A stretch of DNA of 42,779 nt from VRUE01 sp035557635 (GCA_035557635.1 DATMDR010000088.1:1-42779); one strand, 5' to 3'; counted from the first letter of the stretch, positions 17,340 to 25,752 are shown. Notes: generated by a model from the letters alone, not told the origin. Numbers and translations are program-made.

Positions 17340-19844
17340 ATGCCCGCAGTGCGCGGCTCCCTCTTCACCTTCCCCGCAGGTCGCCGAGCAAAGTGGGTCG
17401 TCTTCGCGATCTGGTTCCTGGCGATCTTCATCGCCTCCGGCCCCGCCAACCTGCCGGGCAAGTTCGAAGAGGCGGAAAGCAACGAGGCGACCTCATACCT
17501 GCCGGGCGACGCCGAGTCGACCCACGCCCTCGACGCCACCGAATCTCTGCAGAACGGGGAACTCGCCCCGGCGGTGATCATCTACCGCCGCGAGGCCGGC
17601 CTGACCGCCGCCGACCGCCGCACGATCGTCGAGAACGTCGAAGCGATGACGGAGGAGCGCTACCCAGGAGTCGTCGCCGACGGCGCCACGGCGGCCGCGG
17701 GAGGCAAAGCGCCCGGCACGAGCGGCGCCGTGCAGCAGGCGCCCGCCCCCGTCCAGTCGGCCGAGTGCGGCACCTCGACCTCGACGATCCCGGGCCAGCC
17801 CGCCGATTACGCGCCGTTCGTCGGCCCACTCTGCTCCAAAGACGGCAAGGCGGCGATCGTCACCGCCTACATCGCGGGCAACGGCGAGGGCGACCGCATC
17901 CTCGACCCGGTCGAGGACTGGCGCGACGCGATCTCTGACCCCGGCGGCGGCCTCGAGGTGAAGATCACCGGTGGCGCCGGCTTCTCCGCCGACGCGATCG
18001 AAGTCTTCGAAGGCCTCGACGCCACCCTGCTGCTGGCGGCGCTCAGCCTGGTGATCTTCCTGCTGATCGTCATCTACCGCTCGCCGATGTTCTTCTTCAT
18101 CCCGCTCGCCGCGGTGGTCTTCGCGGAGACGCTCTCGCGCTCGATCGGGTACGGGGTCTCGGAGCTGGGGGTGACGATCAACGGGCAATCGAGCTCGATC
18201 ATGTCGGTGCTCGTGCTCGGCGCCGGGACCGACTACGCGCTGCTGCTCGTCTCCCGCTATCGGGAGGAGCTGCACCACACGGTCGACCGCCACGAGGCGA
18301 TGCGCACGGCGCTCGCCTCGGCCGGGCCGGCGATCTTCGCCTCGGCGGCGACGGTGATCGCGGCGCTGCTCTGCCTTCTGATCGCAAAGGTCAACGGCAC
18401 CGCGGGGCTGGGGCCGATCGCGGCGATCGGGATCGCCTGCGCGGCGCTCTCGATGCTGACCCTGCTGCCGGCGCTGCTGACGATCTTCGGCCGCCGCGCC
18501 TTCTGGCCCTTCGTCCCGCACGCGCCGGAGACAGCCCCCAGCATCGACCAGGTCTCCGACCGCGCTCGGCAATCGATCGTCGAAGGCTCGGGCTTCGGTG
18601 CCTTCGTCCGGGTCGCACTCGCCTGCCTGCTGGTGCTGATCCTGCTGCCGGTGGTCCTGCTCAACTGGGTCCTGCGGATCCTCAGCGGTCGTCGCATCCC
18701 CTCGCTGATCGTCGGGCCGCTCGACCGCGCCGTCTTCACGCCCTACGAGGTGCGACGCCACCAGCTCGAGCACGCCGTCGACGCGACGCACGGGTTCTGG
18801 AAACGGGTCGGCGACCGTGTGGCTCTCTCGCCCAAGCGCGTGATGGGCGGATCGGTCGCCGTCCTGCTGGCCCTCTGCGCTGGCTTCGCCTTCTTCTCGA
18901 CCGACCTGACCAGCGAAGACGCCTACCGCACCGAAGTCGAATCGGTCGAAGGCCAGAACCTGCTCAGCAAGAGCTTCCCATCGGGAGCGACCGCCCTCAC
19001 CGACGTCGTCGTCAGCGACAGCGGCGAAGTGGAAGCGGTGAGGAAAGCCGTCGCGGGCGTGAACGGCGTCGAGTCGGTCTCGCAACCGGTCGCGCAGGGG
19101 CCGCCCGGCGTCCTCGTCCAGGCGACCCTGGCACCCGATCCCTACTCGACCGAGGCCTTCGACACGGTCGAACCGATCCGCGATGCCGCCCAGGCCGCCG
19201 CGCCGAGCGCCCTGGTCGGCGGGCCGACGGCGATCGAATTCGACGTCCGCGACGCGGCGGGCTGGGACTCGATCGTGATCCCGCCGATCATCCTCCTCGT
19301 CGTCCTGCTGATCCTGATCGCCCTGCTGCGCGCGGTGGCGGCGCCGCTGGTCCTGATCGGAACCGTGATCCTCAGCTTCCTCGCCGCGCTCGGCGTCGGC
19401 TACTTCGTCTTCGACGTGATCTTCGGCTTCCCCGGCTCCGACCCGTCCCTGCCGCTTTTCGCCTTCGTCTTCCTGGTCGCGCTGGGGGTCGACTACAACA
19501 TCTTCCTGATCGCCCGCGCCCGCGAGGAGACGATCAAGCACGGCTCCGAACAGGGCATCCTCCGCGCCCTCGCGGTGACCGGCGGCGTCATCACCAGCGC
19601 CGGCATCGTCCTCGCCGGCACCTTCTCGGTGCTCGCCGTCCTCCCCCTCACCTTCCTCACCGAGATCGGCTTCGTCGTCGCCTTCGGCGTCCTCCTCGAC
19701 ACCTTCCTCGTCCGCAGCGTCCTCGTCCCCTCGATCGCCCTCACTATGGGCGACAAGTTCTGGTGGCCCTCCGCCCTCTCAAGACCTAAGGACGAGACCG
19801 GCGTCCCCAGCCCCGCCGGCGAGCGAGAGCCGGTCGGTCGCTAG
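17340..19844 (+). CDS. MMPL-family transporter (second copy in window)
   Basis: The 834-residue protein has two TM bundles separated by extracytoplasmic domains. TM1 is near residues 16-36, followed by a domain beginning SNEATSYLPGDAEST typical of actinobacterial MMPL proteins. VLGAGTDYALLLVSRYREEL and FLVALGVDYNIFLIARAREE are the paired functional TM motifs. A long amphipathic loop around 380-500 links the halves. ATG 17340 has its AAGG directly adjacent. GTG 17349 would put AAGG nine bases upstream and may be the true start. Substrate is unknown; lipids or drugs are the family norm. It is convergent with glnA. Confidence 0.88.
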   Translation: MPAVRGSLFTFPAGRRAKWVVFAIWFLAIFIASGPANLPGKFEEAESNEATSYLPGDAESTHALDATESLQNGELAPAVIIYRREAGLTAADRRTIVENVEAMTEERYPGVVADGATAAAGGKAPGTSGAVQQAPAPVQSAECGTSTSTIPGQPADYAPFVGPLCSKDGKAAIVTAYIAGNGEGDRILDPVEDWRDAISDPGGGLEVKITGGAGFSADAIEVFEGLDATLLLAALSLVIFLLIVIYRSPMFFFIPLAAVVFAETLSRSIGYGVSELGVTINGQSSSIMSVLVLGAGTDYALLLVSRYREELHHTVDRHEAMRTALASAGPAIFASAATVIAALLCLLIAKVNGTAGLGPIAAIGIACAALSMLTLLPALLTIFGRRAFWPFVPHAPETAPSIDQVSDRARQSIVEGSGFGAFVRVALACLLVLILLPVVLLNWVLRILSGRRIPSLIVGPLDRAVFTPYEVRRHQLEHAVDATHGFWKRVGDRVALSPKRVMGGSVAVLLALCAGFAFFSTDLTSEDAYRTEVESVEGQNLLSKSFPSGATALTDVVVSDSGEVEAVRKAVAGVNGVESVSQPVAQGPPGVLVQATLAPDPYSTEAFDTVEPIRDAAQAAAPSALVGGPTAIEFDVRDAAGWDSIVIPPIILLVVLLILIALLRAVAAPLVLIGTVILSFLAALGVGYFVFDVIFGFPGSDPSLPLFAFVFLVALGVDYNIFLIARAREETIKHGSEQGILRALAVTGGVITSAGIVLAGTFSVLAVLPLTFLTEIGFVVAFGVLLDTFLVRSVLVPSIALTMGDKFWWPSALSRPKDETGVPSPAGEREPVGR

Positions 19845-19876
19845 CGCTCTTCCCCGCGGGTGGCGCGGTAGGGGGA

Positions 19877-19938
19877 ACCACCCCTGAGGAAGCTTTAGCT
19901 ACCGGAAGGGGTGGTGGGTCCCTGCCGCGACAGGACCC
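19877..19938. terminator. Tandem hairpins between convergent genes
   Basis: ACCACCCCT (19877-19885) pairs with AGGGGTGGT (19907-19915), enclosing a small AGCT-TT-AGCT hairpin. GGGTCCCTG (19916-19924) pairs with CAGGACCC (19931-19938) with one bulge. They fill the gap between the MMPL stop and the glnA stop and suit a bidirectional terminator, although no T-tract is present. Confidence 0.45.
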
Positions 19939-19944
19939 GCGGGG

Positions 19945-21297
19945 TCAGAGCACCGGCAGGAAGTTCTCGATCTCGTAAGGAGTGACTTGGACGCGGTACT
20001 CGTCCCACTCCTGCCGCTTGATCTCGACGAAGCGGCGGAAGGTGTGCTCGCCGAGCGTGCGCAGCACCAGCTCCGACTCGGCCGCGACCTCGATCGCCTC
20101 GCCCAGCGTCGCCGGCAACTGCTCGATCCCCTGCTGAGTCCGCTCCTCGGTCGAGAGGTGGTAGAGGTTCTGCTCCATCGGCTCGGGCAGCTCGTAGCCC
20201 TTCTCGACCCCTTCCAGCCCCGCCTGCAGCATGCCGGCGAAGCAGAGGTAGGGGTTGCAGGCGGGGTCGGGGCAGCGCAGCTCGGCCCGCGTGGCCCCCT
20301 CCTTGCCGGGGTGGTAGAGCGGCACCCGGATCAGCGCCGAGCGGTTGCGGCGTGACCAAGCGAGGTAGACCGGCGCCTCGTAGCCGGGGACGAGCCGCTT
20401 GTAGGAGTTGACCCACTGGGCGAAGAGCGGCGAGATCTCGCGCGCGTGCTTGAGCTGGCCGGCGATGAAGGCCTTTGCCGTGGCGGAGAGGAAGAACTGG
20501 TCGTCGGGGTCGAAGAAGGCGTTTTTGCCGTCCTTGGTCAGCGACTGGTGGACGTGCATCCCCGAGCCGTTCTCGCCGAACAGCGGCTTCGGCATGAAGG
20601 TCGCGTGCCAACCGTACTTCATCGCGTACTCCTTGACGACGATGCGGTAGGTCATGCAGTCGTCGGCCATCTCCAGCGCGCTCTTGTAGCGCATGTCGAC
20701 CTCGTGCTGTGAGGGGCCGACCTCGTGGTGGGTGTACTCGACGTGGATGCCCATCTTCTCCAGGGCGAGGACGGTCTCGCGGCGCACGTCGGAGCCGGCG
20801 TCGAGCGTGGTCAGGTCGAAGTAGCCGCCCTCGTCGAGTACCTCGGGGACGCCATCCTCGGGTTTGGCCGAGCGGAAGTAGAAGTACTCCAGCTCGGGCC
20901 CGACGTTGTAGGCGTCGAAGCCGAGCTCCTCGGCCCGTTTCAGCGCACGGCGGAGGATCCAGCGCGGGTCGCCCTCGTAGGCCTCGCCACCGGGGACCTG
21001 GATGTCGCAGAACATGCGGCCGACCGCGTTCTCTTCCTCGGGGCGCCAGGGGACGAGGGCAAAGGTCGAAGGGTCCGGCATCGCGATCATGTCCGACTCC
21101 TCGATCGGGTTGAAGCCGGTGATCGAGGAGCCGTCGAAGCCCATGCCGCCCTCGAAGGCGTCCTCGAGCTCCGCAGCGTTGATCGAGAAGCTCTTCAGCT
21201 GGCCGAGCACGTCCGTGAACCAGAGGCGGACGAAGCGGACGTCGCGTTCCTTGACGATCTGAGCGACGTCAGCGGCACTGGTCGGTTGCTCTGGCAT
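19945..21297 (-). CDS. glnA: Type I glutamine synthetase
   Basis: The protein has 450 residues and makes glutamine from glutamate, ammonia and ATP. GFDGSSITGF is the beta-grasp latch (D50-like) region; ELEYF, HHEVGPSQHEVD, ENGSGMHVHQSL and RLVPGYEAPVYLAWSRRNRSALIRVP cover metal, ammonia and glutamate sites. The segment equivalent to the adenylylation loop reads NLYHLSTEER, so the Tyr is present but the surrounding NLYxLPPEE pattern is only partly kept. The 450 length fits GSI-alpha or GlnA2-like enzymes, and adenylylation is doubtful. ATG at 21297 has AAGGAGG (minus strand, 21302-21308) at good spacing. It is divergent from a CMD-family gene across a region rich in repeats. Confidence 0.95.
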   Translation of the reverse strand: MPEQPTSAADVAQIVKERDVRFVRLWFTDVLGQLKSFSINAAELEDAFEGGMGFDGSSITGFNPIEESDMIAMPDPSTFALVPWRPEEENAVGRMFCDIQVPGGEAYEGDPRWILRRALKRAEELGFDAYNVGPELEYFYFRSAKPEDGVPEVLDEGGYFDLTTLDAGSDVRRETVLALEKMGIHVEYTHHEVGPSQHEVDMRYKSALEMADDCMTYRIVVKEYAMKYGWHATFMPKPLFGENGSGMHVHQSLTKDGKNAFFDPDDQFFLSATAKAFIAGQLKHAREISPLFAQWVNSYKRLVPGYEAPVYLAWSRRNRSALIRVPLYHPGKEGATRAELRCPDPACNPYLCFAGMLQAGLEGVEKGYELPEPMEQNLYHLSTEERTQQGIEQLPATLGEAIEVAAESELVLRTLGEHTFRRFVEIKRQEWDEYRVQVTPYEIENFLPVL

Positions 21298-21448
21298 GGC
21301 GGCCTCCTTGGTCTGGCGTCTTCCGCTCGGAGCGGCAACGATAGGCCAAAGGCACTTCCAGGGCTGGCTGAACCGATCAGGTACGAAATTACGTATCCGG
21401 GTATAGGAAGCGTCCCCGCATGGGTTGCGAGCGATGGAGAAAGCAGGT

Positions 21449-21471
21449 ATAACTTACTTCAGGTAAGTTAT
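21449..21471. promoter_or_regulatory. 23-bp perfect inverted repeat, putative operator
   Basis: Arms ATAACTTAC (21449-21457) and GTAAGTTAT (21463-21471) flank a five-base centre (TTCAG). The site lies between divergent glnA and the CMD-family gene, 80 bases from the latter. No regulator gene is adjacent, so the cognate factor is unknown. Confidence 0.55.
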
Positions 21472-21480
21472 CGGCTTAAA

Positions 21481-21513
21481 GTAAAGTAAAGGCCACGTAA
21501 AGGCTTCGTAAAG
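21481..21513 (+). promoter_or_regulatory. Phased GTAAAG direct repeats (11-bp period)
   Basis: GTAAAG occurs at 21481, 21486, 21497 and 21508; the last three are spaced exactly 11 bp, as GTAAAGGCCAC, GTAAAGGCTTC and GTAAAGCGGAA. Eleven-bp tandem half-sites are the usual target form of OmpR/PhoB-type response regulators, and this is the likeliest reading. The array ends 38 bases before the CMD-family start. Confidence 0.5.
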
Positions 21514-21551
21514 CGGAATCCGTCCATCCGAGGCCAAAGGCGGGAAACAAC

Positions 21552-22118
21552 GTGACAGTCAAAACAGACGTGAGCAGGTTCCAGATCCACGACGAGCTGA
21601 CGGCGCCCGACGAGAGCGCGCCGCTGATCAAGACGATCCAGGCAACCGGTGGCGACGTGACCAAGTTCGTCGGCGTGCTCGCCGGCGCGCCCTCCGTGCT
21701 GCGTGCCTACACGCGGATGCGCTCAGAGCTCCGCGGCGGCGTCCTGCCGCAGGCGACGCGGGTGCGGATCGCCCTCGCGGTCGCCGAGCATCGCGACGAC
21801 AGCTACAGCATCGCCCAGCACGCGAAGGCGGCGCGGCGCGCCGACCTCGGCCTCGACGAGGTCTCGCGGGCCCGCAGCTTCGGCTCCGCCGACCCCAAGG
21901 AGGCGGCGCTGCTGGAGTACCTGCAGGCGGCCCTCGACGCCGACGGCCCTCCCCCGCTCCACCTGCACGAGGAGGCGCGTGAGATCGGCTGGACCGACGA
22001 GGAGCTGCTCGAGGCGGTCGCCCACCTGGCGCTCAACGAGTTCCAGAGCCTGATCGCCGGCGCCGCGGCGCTGCCGAAAGACCAGTCGGCAGCGCGGATA
22101 TTGCCCTCGGCCGCCTAG
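21552..22118 (+). CDS. Carboxymuconolactone decarboxylase/AhpD-like family protein lacking redox cysteines
   Basis: The 188-residue all-helical protein has the CMD/AhpD core (VRIALAVAEHRDDSYSIAQHAKAARRAGL-like, then LLEAVAHLALNEFQSLIAG). In AhpD-type enzymes the motif is CxxCxxxH. Here the equivalent stretch is DSYSIAQH, so the first Cys is replaced by Asp and the second by Ser while the His is kept. The protein therefore cannot act as a classical thiol peroxidase and may be a lactone decarboxylase-like or non-redox member. The start is GTG at 21552. Two repeat systems upstream (21449-21471 and 21481-21513) imply tight regulation. Confidence 0.75.
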   Translation: MTVKTDVSRFQIHDELTAPDESAPLIKTIQATGGDVTKFVGVLAGAPSVLRAYTRMRSELRGGVLPQATRVRIALAVAEHRDDSYSIAQHAKAARRADLGLDEVSRARSFGSADPKEAALLEYLQAALDADGPPPLHLHEEAREIGWTDEELLEAVAHLALNEFQSLIAGAAALPKDQSAARILPSAA

Positions 22119-22131
22119 CGGCGGCTGAGGG

Positions 22132-22815
22132 TCAGTCGACGGCCAGCGTGACCGTGTAGAGCAGGCGGGCGGTCGCGTAGCGGCAGCCGTAGGTTGCGCG
22201 GGTGCCGACTTTCTCGTGCGCTTCGCCCTGGCGGACGTCGGTGGAGTTGACGCATTTGCCCGCTTCGCGGCTGGCCCGCCAAACGTCGTTGGAGGGCAGG
22301 CCCTCCGCGAACGCCGGCGCCCAGGTCGGCACCGTGAGGCCGACGATGTCGCCCTTTTCGACCGGCAGCGAGGCGCTGAACCTGACCGTCTGCCCGAGGA
22401 AGGGGCTGAGCACCTTGACCGGGCCCTGGCGGCGCAGGTTGTAGCGCGGCGGCTCGGTGCCCGGGACGCGGCGCAGGATCGCCAGCCGCGCCTGCGGCGG
22501 CGTGCCGAAGAACCCGTTGAAGAAGGAGCGCTGCTCGCCGGTGGGCTGGGCCAGCGTCAGCGTCCAGGACTTGACTTTGCCGTCGCGGGGAACCCGGAAG
22601 GGGAGGCTGGTCTGGTTGTTGCTGACCTGGAACCCGGTAACGCTGCCGATCGCCTGGCAGGGCATCTCCGGACAGGACGGGTCGGGCACGCTCGCCGTGC
22701 TGCCGAGGACGACGGTGGTCGTCGAAGTCGTGGCTGCCCCGGCTCCCCCTGCCAGCGCCACCAGGACCGCCAGGCAGCTCGCCAGCGTTCCAGCAATCAG
22801 CAACCGCCTCGCCAT
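22132..22815 (-). CDS. Secreted protein of unknown function
   Basis: ATG at 22815 with GAGGAGC upstream gives 227 residues. Residues 1-27 are a signal peptide (MARRLLIAGTLASCLAVLVAL, cleavage near GAGA-AT). A Thr-rich linker follows, then a beta-rich domain with PDPSCPEMPCQAIG and late cysteines (GKCVN, YGCRYA) that could form disulfides. I do not recognise the family. It is convergent with the CMD gene and lies downstream of the RlpA-like gene on the same strand, 97 bases apart. Function outside the membrane is all that can be inferred. Confidence 0.7.
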   Translation of the reverse strand: MARRLLIAGTLASCLAVLVALAGGAGAATTSTTTVVLGSTASVPDPSCPEMPCQAIGSVTGFQVSNNQTSLPFRVPRDGKVKSWTLTLAQPTGEQRSFFNGFFGTPPQARLAILRRVPGTEPPRYNLRRQGPVKVLSPFLGQTVRFSASLPVEKGDIVGLTVPTWAPAFAEGLPSNDVWRASREAGKCVNSTDVRQGEAHEKVGTRATYGCRYATARLLYTVTLAVD

Positions 22816-22912
22816 GCCTTGCTCCTCTCGTCGGAAATGCAGCTTCAGCGCGGAAAGACTAGCCGTGAGGGCGGGCGGATCGGCTGCGCATGGCCGTTTT
22901 GACGCCCCCCGC

Positions 22913-23416
22913 TCAGCGGTTGCTAGCAAGGGCGCCCTGTTCGAGCGCGTAGCGGATCCTGCCGACCCCTTCGAAGTCGAGCGCGAGGCGGGCGCCGTTG
23001 GTCAGGTCCCAGGCGTTGCCGACGGTGTAGGGGCCGCGGTCGATCACGCGGGTGACCAGCTGCCGGCCCCTGTGGACGAACTTGACCGCGGTGCCGCAGG
23101 GCAGGTTGCGGTGGGCGACGCCGATCGTTCCCGGCATCAGGACCTGGCCGCAGGCGGTGTTGTTGCCGTAGAGGCCGGGGCCGTACCAGGTGGCGCCGGC
23201 CGAGCGCATCGTGCCGAAGGCGATGCCGCCTTCTACCGGACCGGGCGTGGCGATCGGAGAGGCGCCGCCGGTCATCGCCGACGCGGACGCAGGGGTGAGC
23301 GCAAGCGCTGCGCAGCAGGCGGCCAGCAGGACGGGCATGCCGCGCCGCGAGCGCCTTCGTGCCGCGCGCTCCTCACGTCGATGATCTTGCCGCTCGTGGC
23401 GGTCTCCAGCCTTCAT
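22913..23416 (-). CDS. RlpA-like double-psi beta-barrel secreted protein
   Basis: The 167-residue protein has a long charged n-region and then a signal peptide (about 27-48, PVLLAACCAALALTPASASA). ATG at 23416 is used; a start at residue 27 would give a standard signal peptide. Residues about 70-160 are an RlpA/DPBB domain: ATWYGPGLYGNNTACGQVL, GVAHRNLPCGTAVKF and VIDRGPYTVGNAWDLT. DRGPY carries the Asp typical of lytic transglycosylase-like barrels. In Gram-positive bacteria such proteins remodel peptidoglycan. Control by an upstream c-di-AMP riboswitch matches the known link between this second messenger and wall hydrolases in actinobacteria. Confidence 0.85.
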   Translation of the reverse strand: MKAGDRHERQDHRREERAARRRSRRGMPVLLAACCAALALTPASASAMTGGASPIATPGPVEGGIAFGTMRSAGATWYGPGLYGNNTACGQVLMPGTIGVAHRNLPCGTAVKFVHRGRQLVTRVIDRGPYTVGNAWDLTNGARLALDFEGVGRIRYALEQGALASNR

Positions 23417-23426
23417 TGCTCTTTGC

Positions 23427-23575
23427 GACGCTTACGGGGTTAGCTGACGGGCTCGCGCTGAAAGAGCTGCGCTACGCGGCAGAAGCCGGCGATTCGCCCC
23501 AACCTTTGGGTCCCCCGCTCCCCGCGATATGTAGGCGGGGACTAAGCGGAAGTCGCGGCAGGTTAGCAAACGCTA
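23427..23575 (-). promoter_or_regulatory. c-di-AMP riboswitch (ydaO/yuaA class)
   Basis: On the minus strand the leader contains the ordered consensus blocks of the ydaO/yuaA aptamer: GCTAACCTGCCG near the 5' side, CGGGGGACCCA followed by TTGGGGCGAATC in the middle, and CCCGTCAGCTAACCCCGTAAGCG at the 3' side. The terminal P1 stem can form between CGTTTGC (23566-23572 complement) and GTAAGCG (23429-23435 complement) with two wobbles. It ends 10 bases before the RlpA-like start. The class is known to bind c-di-AMP and usually switches wall-hydrolase genes off at high ligand. Confidence 0.9.
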
Positions 23576-23598
23576 AGACATGAATTTGTGAAGAGATG

Positions 23599-23627
23599 GG
23601 AAAGGCCCCCAATGTGGGGGCCTTTCC
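23599..23627 (-). terminator. Terminator of RNase P RNA
   Basis: GGAAAGGCCCCC (23599-23610) and GGGGGCCTTTCC (23616-23627) are perfect 12-bp arms around a five-base loop, directly after the RNase P RNA 3' end. It separates rnpB from the riboswitch leader. Confidence 0.8.
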
Positions 23628-23630
23628 GTT

Positions 23631-23958
23631 AGCGGGCCTGTAAGCCGGATCCTGTCGTGAACGACCATCTATCTCTGCGGCCTACCTGAGCCTCGCCGGG
23701 CAGGGTCGGCAGCTCTGCTTGGCCTTGCACCGGGCGGGGTTTGCCTGGCCGCCGCGTCGCCGCGGCGCCGGTGCGCTCTTACCGCACCATTTCACCTTTG
23801 CCTGTACGCAGCTCACGTGTGGCTGCGCCATCGGCCGTGTATTTCTGTGGCACTTTCCCGCGGGTTTCCCCGGGTGGGCGCTACCCACCGCCCTCGCCCT
23901 GTGGTGTCCGGACTTTCCTCGAGAGGTTGTCTCTCCCCTCGCGGCCGTCCAGCCCGCA
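23631..23958 (-). ncRNA. rnpB: RNase P RNA (bacterial type A)
   Basis: The minus strand carries the universal RNase P blocks: GAGGAAAGTCCGGAC near the 5' end, GAAAGTGCCACAGAAA and CAAACCCC, and near the 3' end AGAGATAGATGGTCGTT followed by GACAGGATCCGGCTTACAG. P1 pairs GCGGGC (5') with GCCCGC (3', complement of 23632-23637). Length is about 328 bases. TACCAT (complement of 23964-23969) sits six bases before the mapped 5' end and may be its -10. It is divergent from the SDR gene. Confidence 0.97.
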
Positions 23959-24013
23959 TTGCGATGGTAGCGCTCGGCTTCGGGTGCGAACCCATCGAAT
24001 AGCCTGCGCAACG

Positions 24014-24838
24014 ATGGCGGCAGCCGTGGTCACCGGAGCGGGCAGCGGCCTCGGCCGCGCAATCGCCGTCGAGCTCGTCGCGCGGGGCTTTCTGGTCGAG
24101 GTCACCGACGTCGATCCCGATGCCGCGGCCCGGGTCGCGGCGGAGATTGGCAGCAGCGCCAGTTCCTCCGACCTCGACGTGCGCGACGAAGCGGCCTGTC
24201 ACGCGATCGCCGAGAAGGTGGTGGCGCGCTCGGGCGCGCTCGATCTCTGGGTCAACAATGCGGGGGTGCTTTGGACCGGTCCCGCCTGGACCCAGGACGA
24301 GGCGACCCGCAGGACGATGATGGACGTCAACGCCCTGGGCACGATGAACGGGACGATCGCCGCCCTGGAGCCGATGATCGCCGCCGGCCGCGGCCACGTG
24401 ATCAACGTCATCTCGCTGGCTGGGATAGTCGCCGCCCCCGGCGAGGTCAACTACGCCGCGAGCAAGCACGCGGCGATCGCCTTCACGCTGGGCACGCTCT
24501 TCGACCTGCGTCAATCGGGGATCGCGGGGATCGAGATCTCGGCGGTCTGCCCGGACGGGACCTGGACGCCGATGCTCGAAGACAAGCTCGACGACCCCGA
24601 TGCCGCCGGATCCTTCTCGGGCCGTCTGCTCACCGTCGAGCAGGTCGCCACCGAGGTCGGCAAGCTGACCGAACGGCCGCGGCCGTTGCTGATCCTGCCT
24701 CGCTGGCGTGGCCTGCAACTGCGCCTCCTCGACCTCTTCCCCCGCCTCGCCCTGCGCCTGCTCCCGCTGGCACTATGGGACGCGCGGCGCAAACAGCGCC
24801 GTTACAAAAGGCTGATCGAAGCGGGCAAGTGGCCCTGA
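24014..24838 (+). CDS. Short-chain dehydrogenase/reductase
   Basis: ATG 24014 gives 274 residues. TGAGSGLGRAIA is the cofactor motif near the N-terminus; an Asp-rich stretch after strand 2 (EVTDVDPD) favours NAD(H). NNAGV, the Ser in VISLAG and YAASK complete a classical SDR active site. Residues beyond about 225 form a basic, Leu-rich extension (RWRGLQLRLLDLFPRLALRLLPLALWDARRKQRR) that could associate with membrane or form an amphipathic helix. Substrate is unknown. It lies between divergent rnpB and convergent lexA. Confidence 0.85.
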   Translation: MAAAVVTGAGSGLGRAIAVELVARGFLVEVTDVDPDAAARVAAEIGSSASSSDLDVRDEAACHAIAEKVVARSGALDLWVNNAGVLWTGPAWTQDEATRRTMMDVNALGTMNGTIAALEPMIAAGRGHVINVISLAGIVAAPGEVNYAASKHAAIAFTLGTLFDLRQSGIAGIEISAVCPDGTWTPMLEDKLDDPDAAGSFSGRLLTVEQVATEVGKLTERPRPLLILPRWRGLQLRLLDLFPRLALRLLPLALWDARRKQRRYKRLIEAGKWP

Positions 24839-24855
24839 CGCCTCCGCGGGCGCCT

Positions 24856-24869
24856 GGTCTGATCAGACC
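24856..24869. terminator. Short palindrome between convergent SDR and lexA
   Basis: GGTCTGATCAGACC is a perfect 14-bp palindrome overlapping the last codons of lexA and followed by TTT on the plus strand. It may act as a weak bidirectional terminator. Confidence 0.35.
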
Positions 24870-25477
24870 TTTCTGAAGACCCCCACCACGCGGCCGAGGA
24901 TCGTCGCGTCGGTGGTGCGGATCGGCTCCATCGTCTCGTTCTCGGGCTGCAGGCGAATGTGGTCGGACTCGCGGTAGATGCGCTTGACCGTCGCCTCGTC
25001 CTCGATCAGGGCGACGACGATCGTCCCATCGTCGGCGGCGTCGGCCGGGCGGACGACCACGTAGTCGCCCTCGAAGATCCCGGCTTCCTTCATGCTTTCG
25101 CCGCGCACTTGGAGGATGTAGTCGCCGTCCTCGCCGCCGATCACGTCGGGGACCTCGATGTAGTCCTCGACGTTCTCCTCGGCCAGGATCGGCTCGCCGG
25201 CGGCAACCTGGCCGACCAGCGGCAGACCGCCGTCGCCGGGCATGATCGTTCGCTTGGCACGGTCGAAGAGCAGCTCGATCGCCCGCGGCTTCGAAGGATC
25301 GCGCCTCAGCAGCCCGATCTTCTCGAGGTTGGCGAGGTGGGCGTGGACGGTCGATGACGAATGCAGCCCCACGGCTTTGCCGATCTCCCGCACGGTTGGC
25401 GGGTAGCCGGTCTTCGCCGCGTAGCGTTTGATGAAGTCGAAAATCTCCTTCTGCCGCTTGGTCAGATCAAGGTCCAC
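24863..25477 (-). CDS. lexA: LexA SOS repressor
   Basis: The 204-residue repressor has an N-terminal winged helix (LTKRQKEIFDFIKRYAAKTG, then PPTVREIGKAVGLHSSSTVHAHL) and a C-terminal S24 autoprotease domain. The cleavage site is A93-G94 in GQVAAGEP, the nucleophile S128 in RGESM and the base K165 in ATVKRIY. RecA-stimulated self-cleavage derepresses DNA-repair genes. The start is GTG at 25477 with GAGGAGC upstream. A perfect LexA box lies 58 bases upstream (25535-25548), showing autoregulation. Confidence 0.97.
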   Translation of the reverse strand: MDLDLTKRQKEIFDFIKRYAAKTGYPPTVREIGKAVGLHSSSTVHAHLANLEKIGLLRRDPSKPRAIELLFDRAKRTIMPGDGGLPLVGQVAAGEPILAEENVEDYIEVPDVIGGEDGDYILQVRGESMKEAGIFEGDYVVVRPADAADDGTIVVALIEDEATVKRIYRESDHIRLQPENETMEPIRTTDATILGRVVGVFRKV

Positions 25478-25534
25478 GATCGCTCCTCAAAATCCAGCCG
25501 TCGGCCGCCAGACCGACCGCTCGTCGAAAGCCGT

Positions 25535-25548
25535 CGAACAAGTGTTCG
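25535..25548. promoter_or_regulatory. LexA (SOS) box upstream of lexA
   Basis: CGAACAAGTGTTCG matches the Gram-positive/actinobacterial consensus CGAAC-N4-GTTCG with both half-sites intact. It lies upstream of lexA, as expected for negative autoregulation. Confidence 0.88.
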
Positions 25549-25639
25549 TAGGCTACCGCCTTCCCCGGACGCCGACAAGCCCTCACGGCCCCAGCACCCG
25601 CCCCCAAGCCGCCGAACATCTAGAATCGACCGCCCTCGA

Positions 25640-25725
<86 letters not shown>

Positions 25726-25726
25726 T

Positions 25727-25752
25727 CGAAAACCCCCGTACGGGGGTTTTCG
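25727..25752 (+). terminator. Strong palindromic terminator after tRNA-Leu
   Basis: A perfect 26-bp palindrome: CGAAAACCCCCGT and its complement, with TTTT at the end of the right arm. It begins two bases after the tRNA. Confidence 0.85.

Noticed and set aside
17493..19541. 682-residue antisense frame over the second MMPL gene
   Set aside because: Composition dominated by Asp/Arg/Gln/Glu from reversed hydrophobic codons; no domain, and the MMPL frame is convincing.
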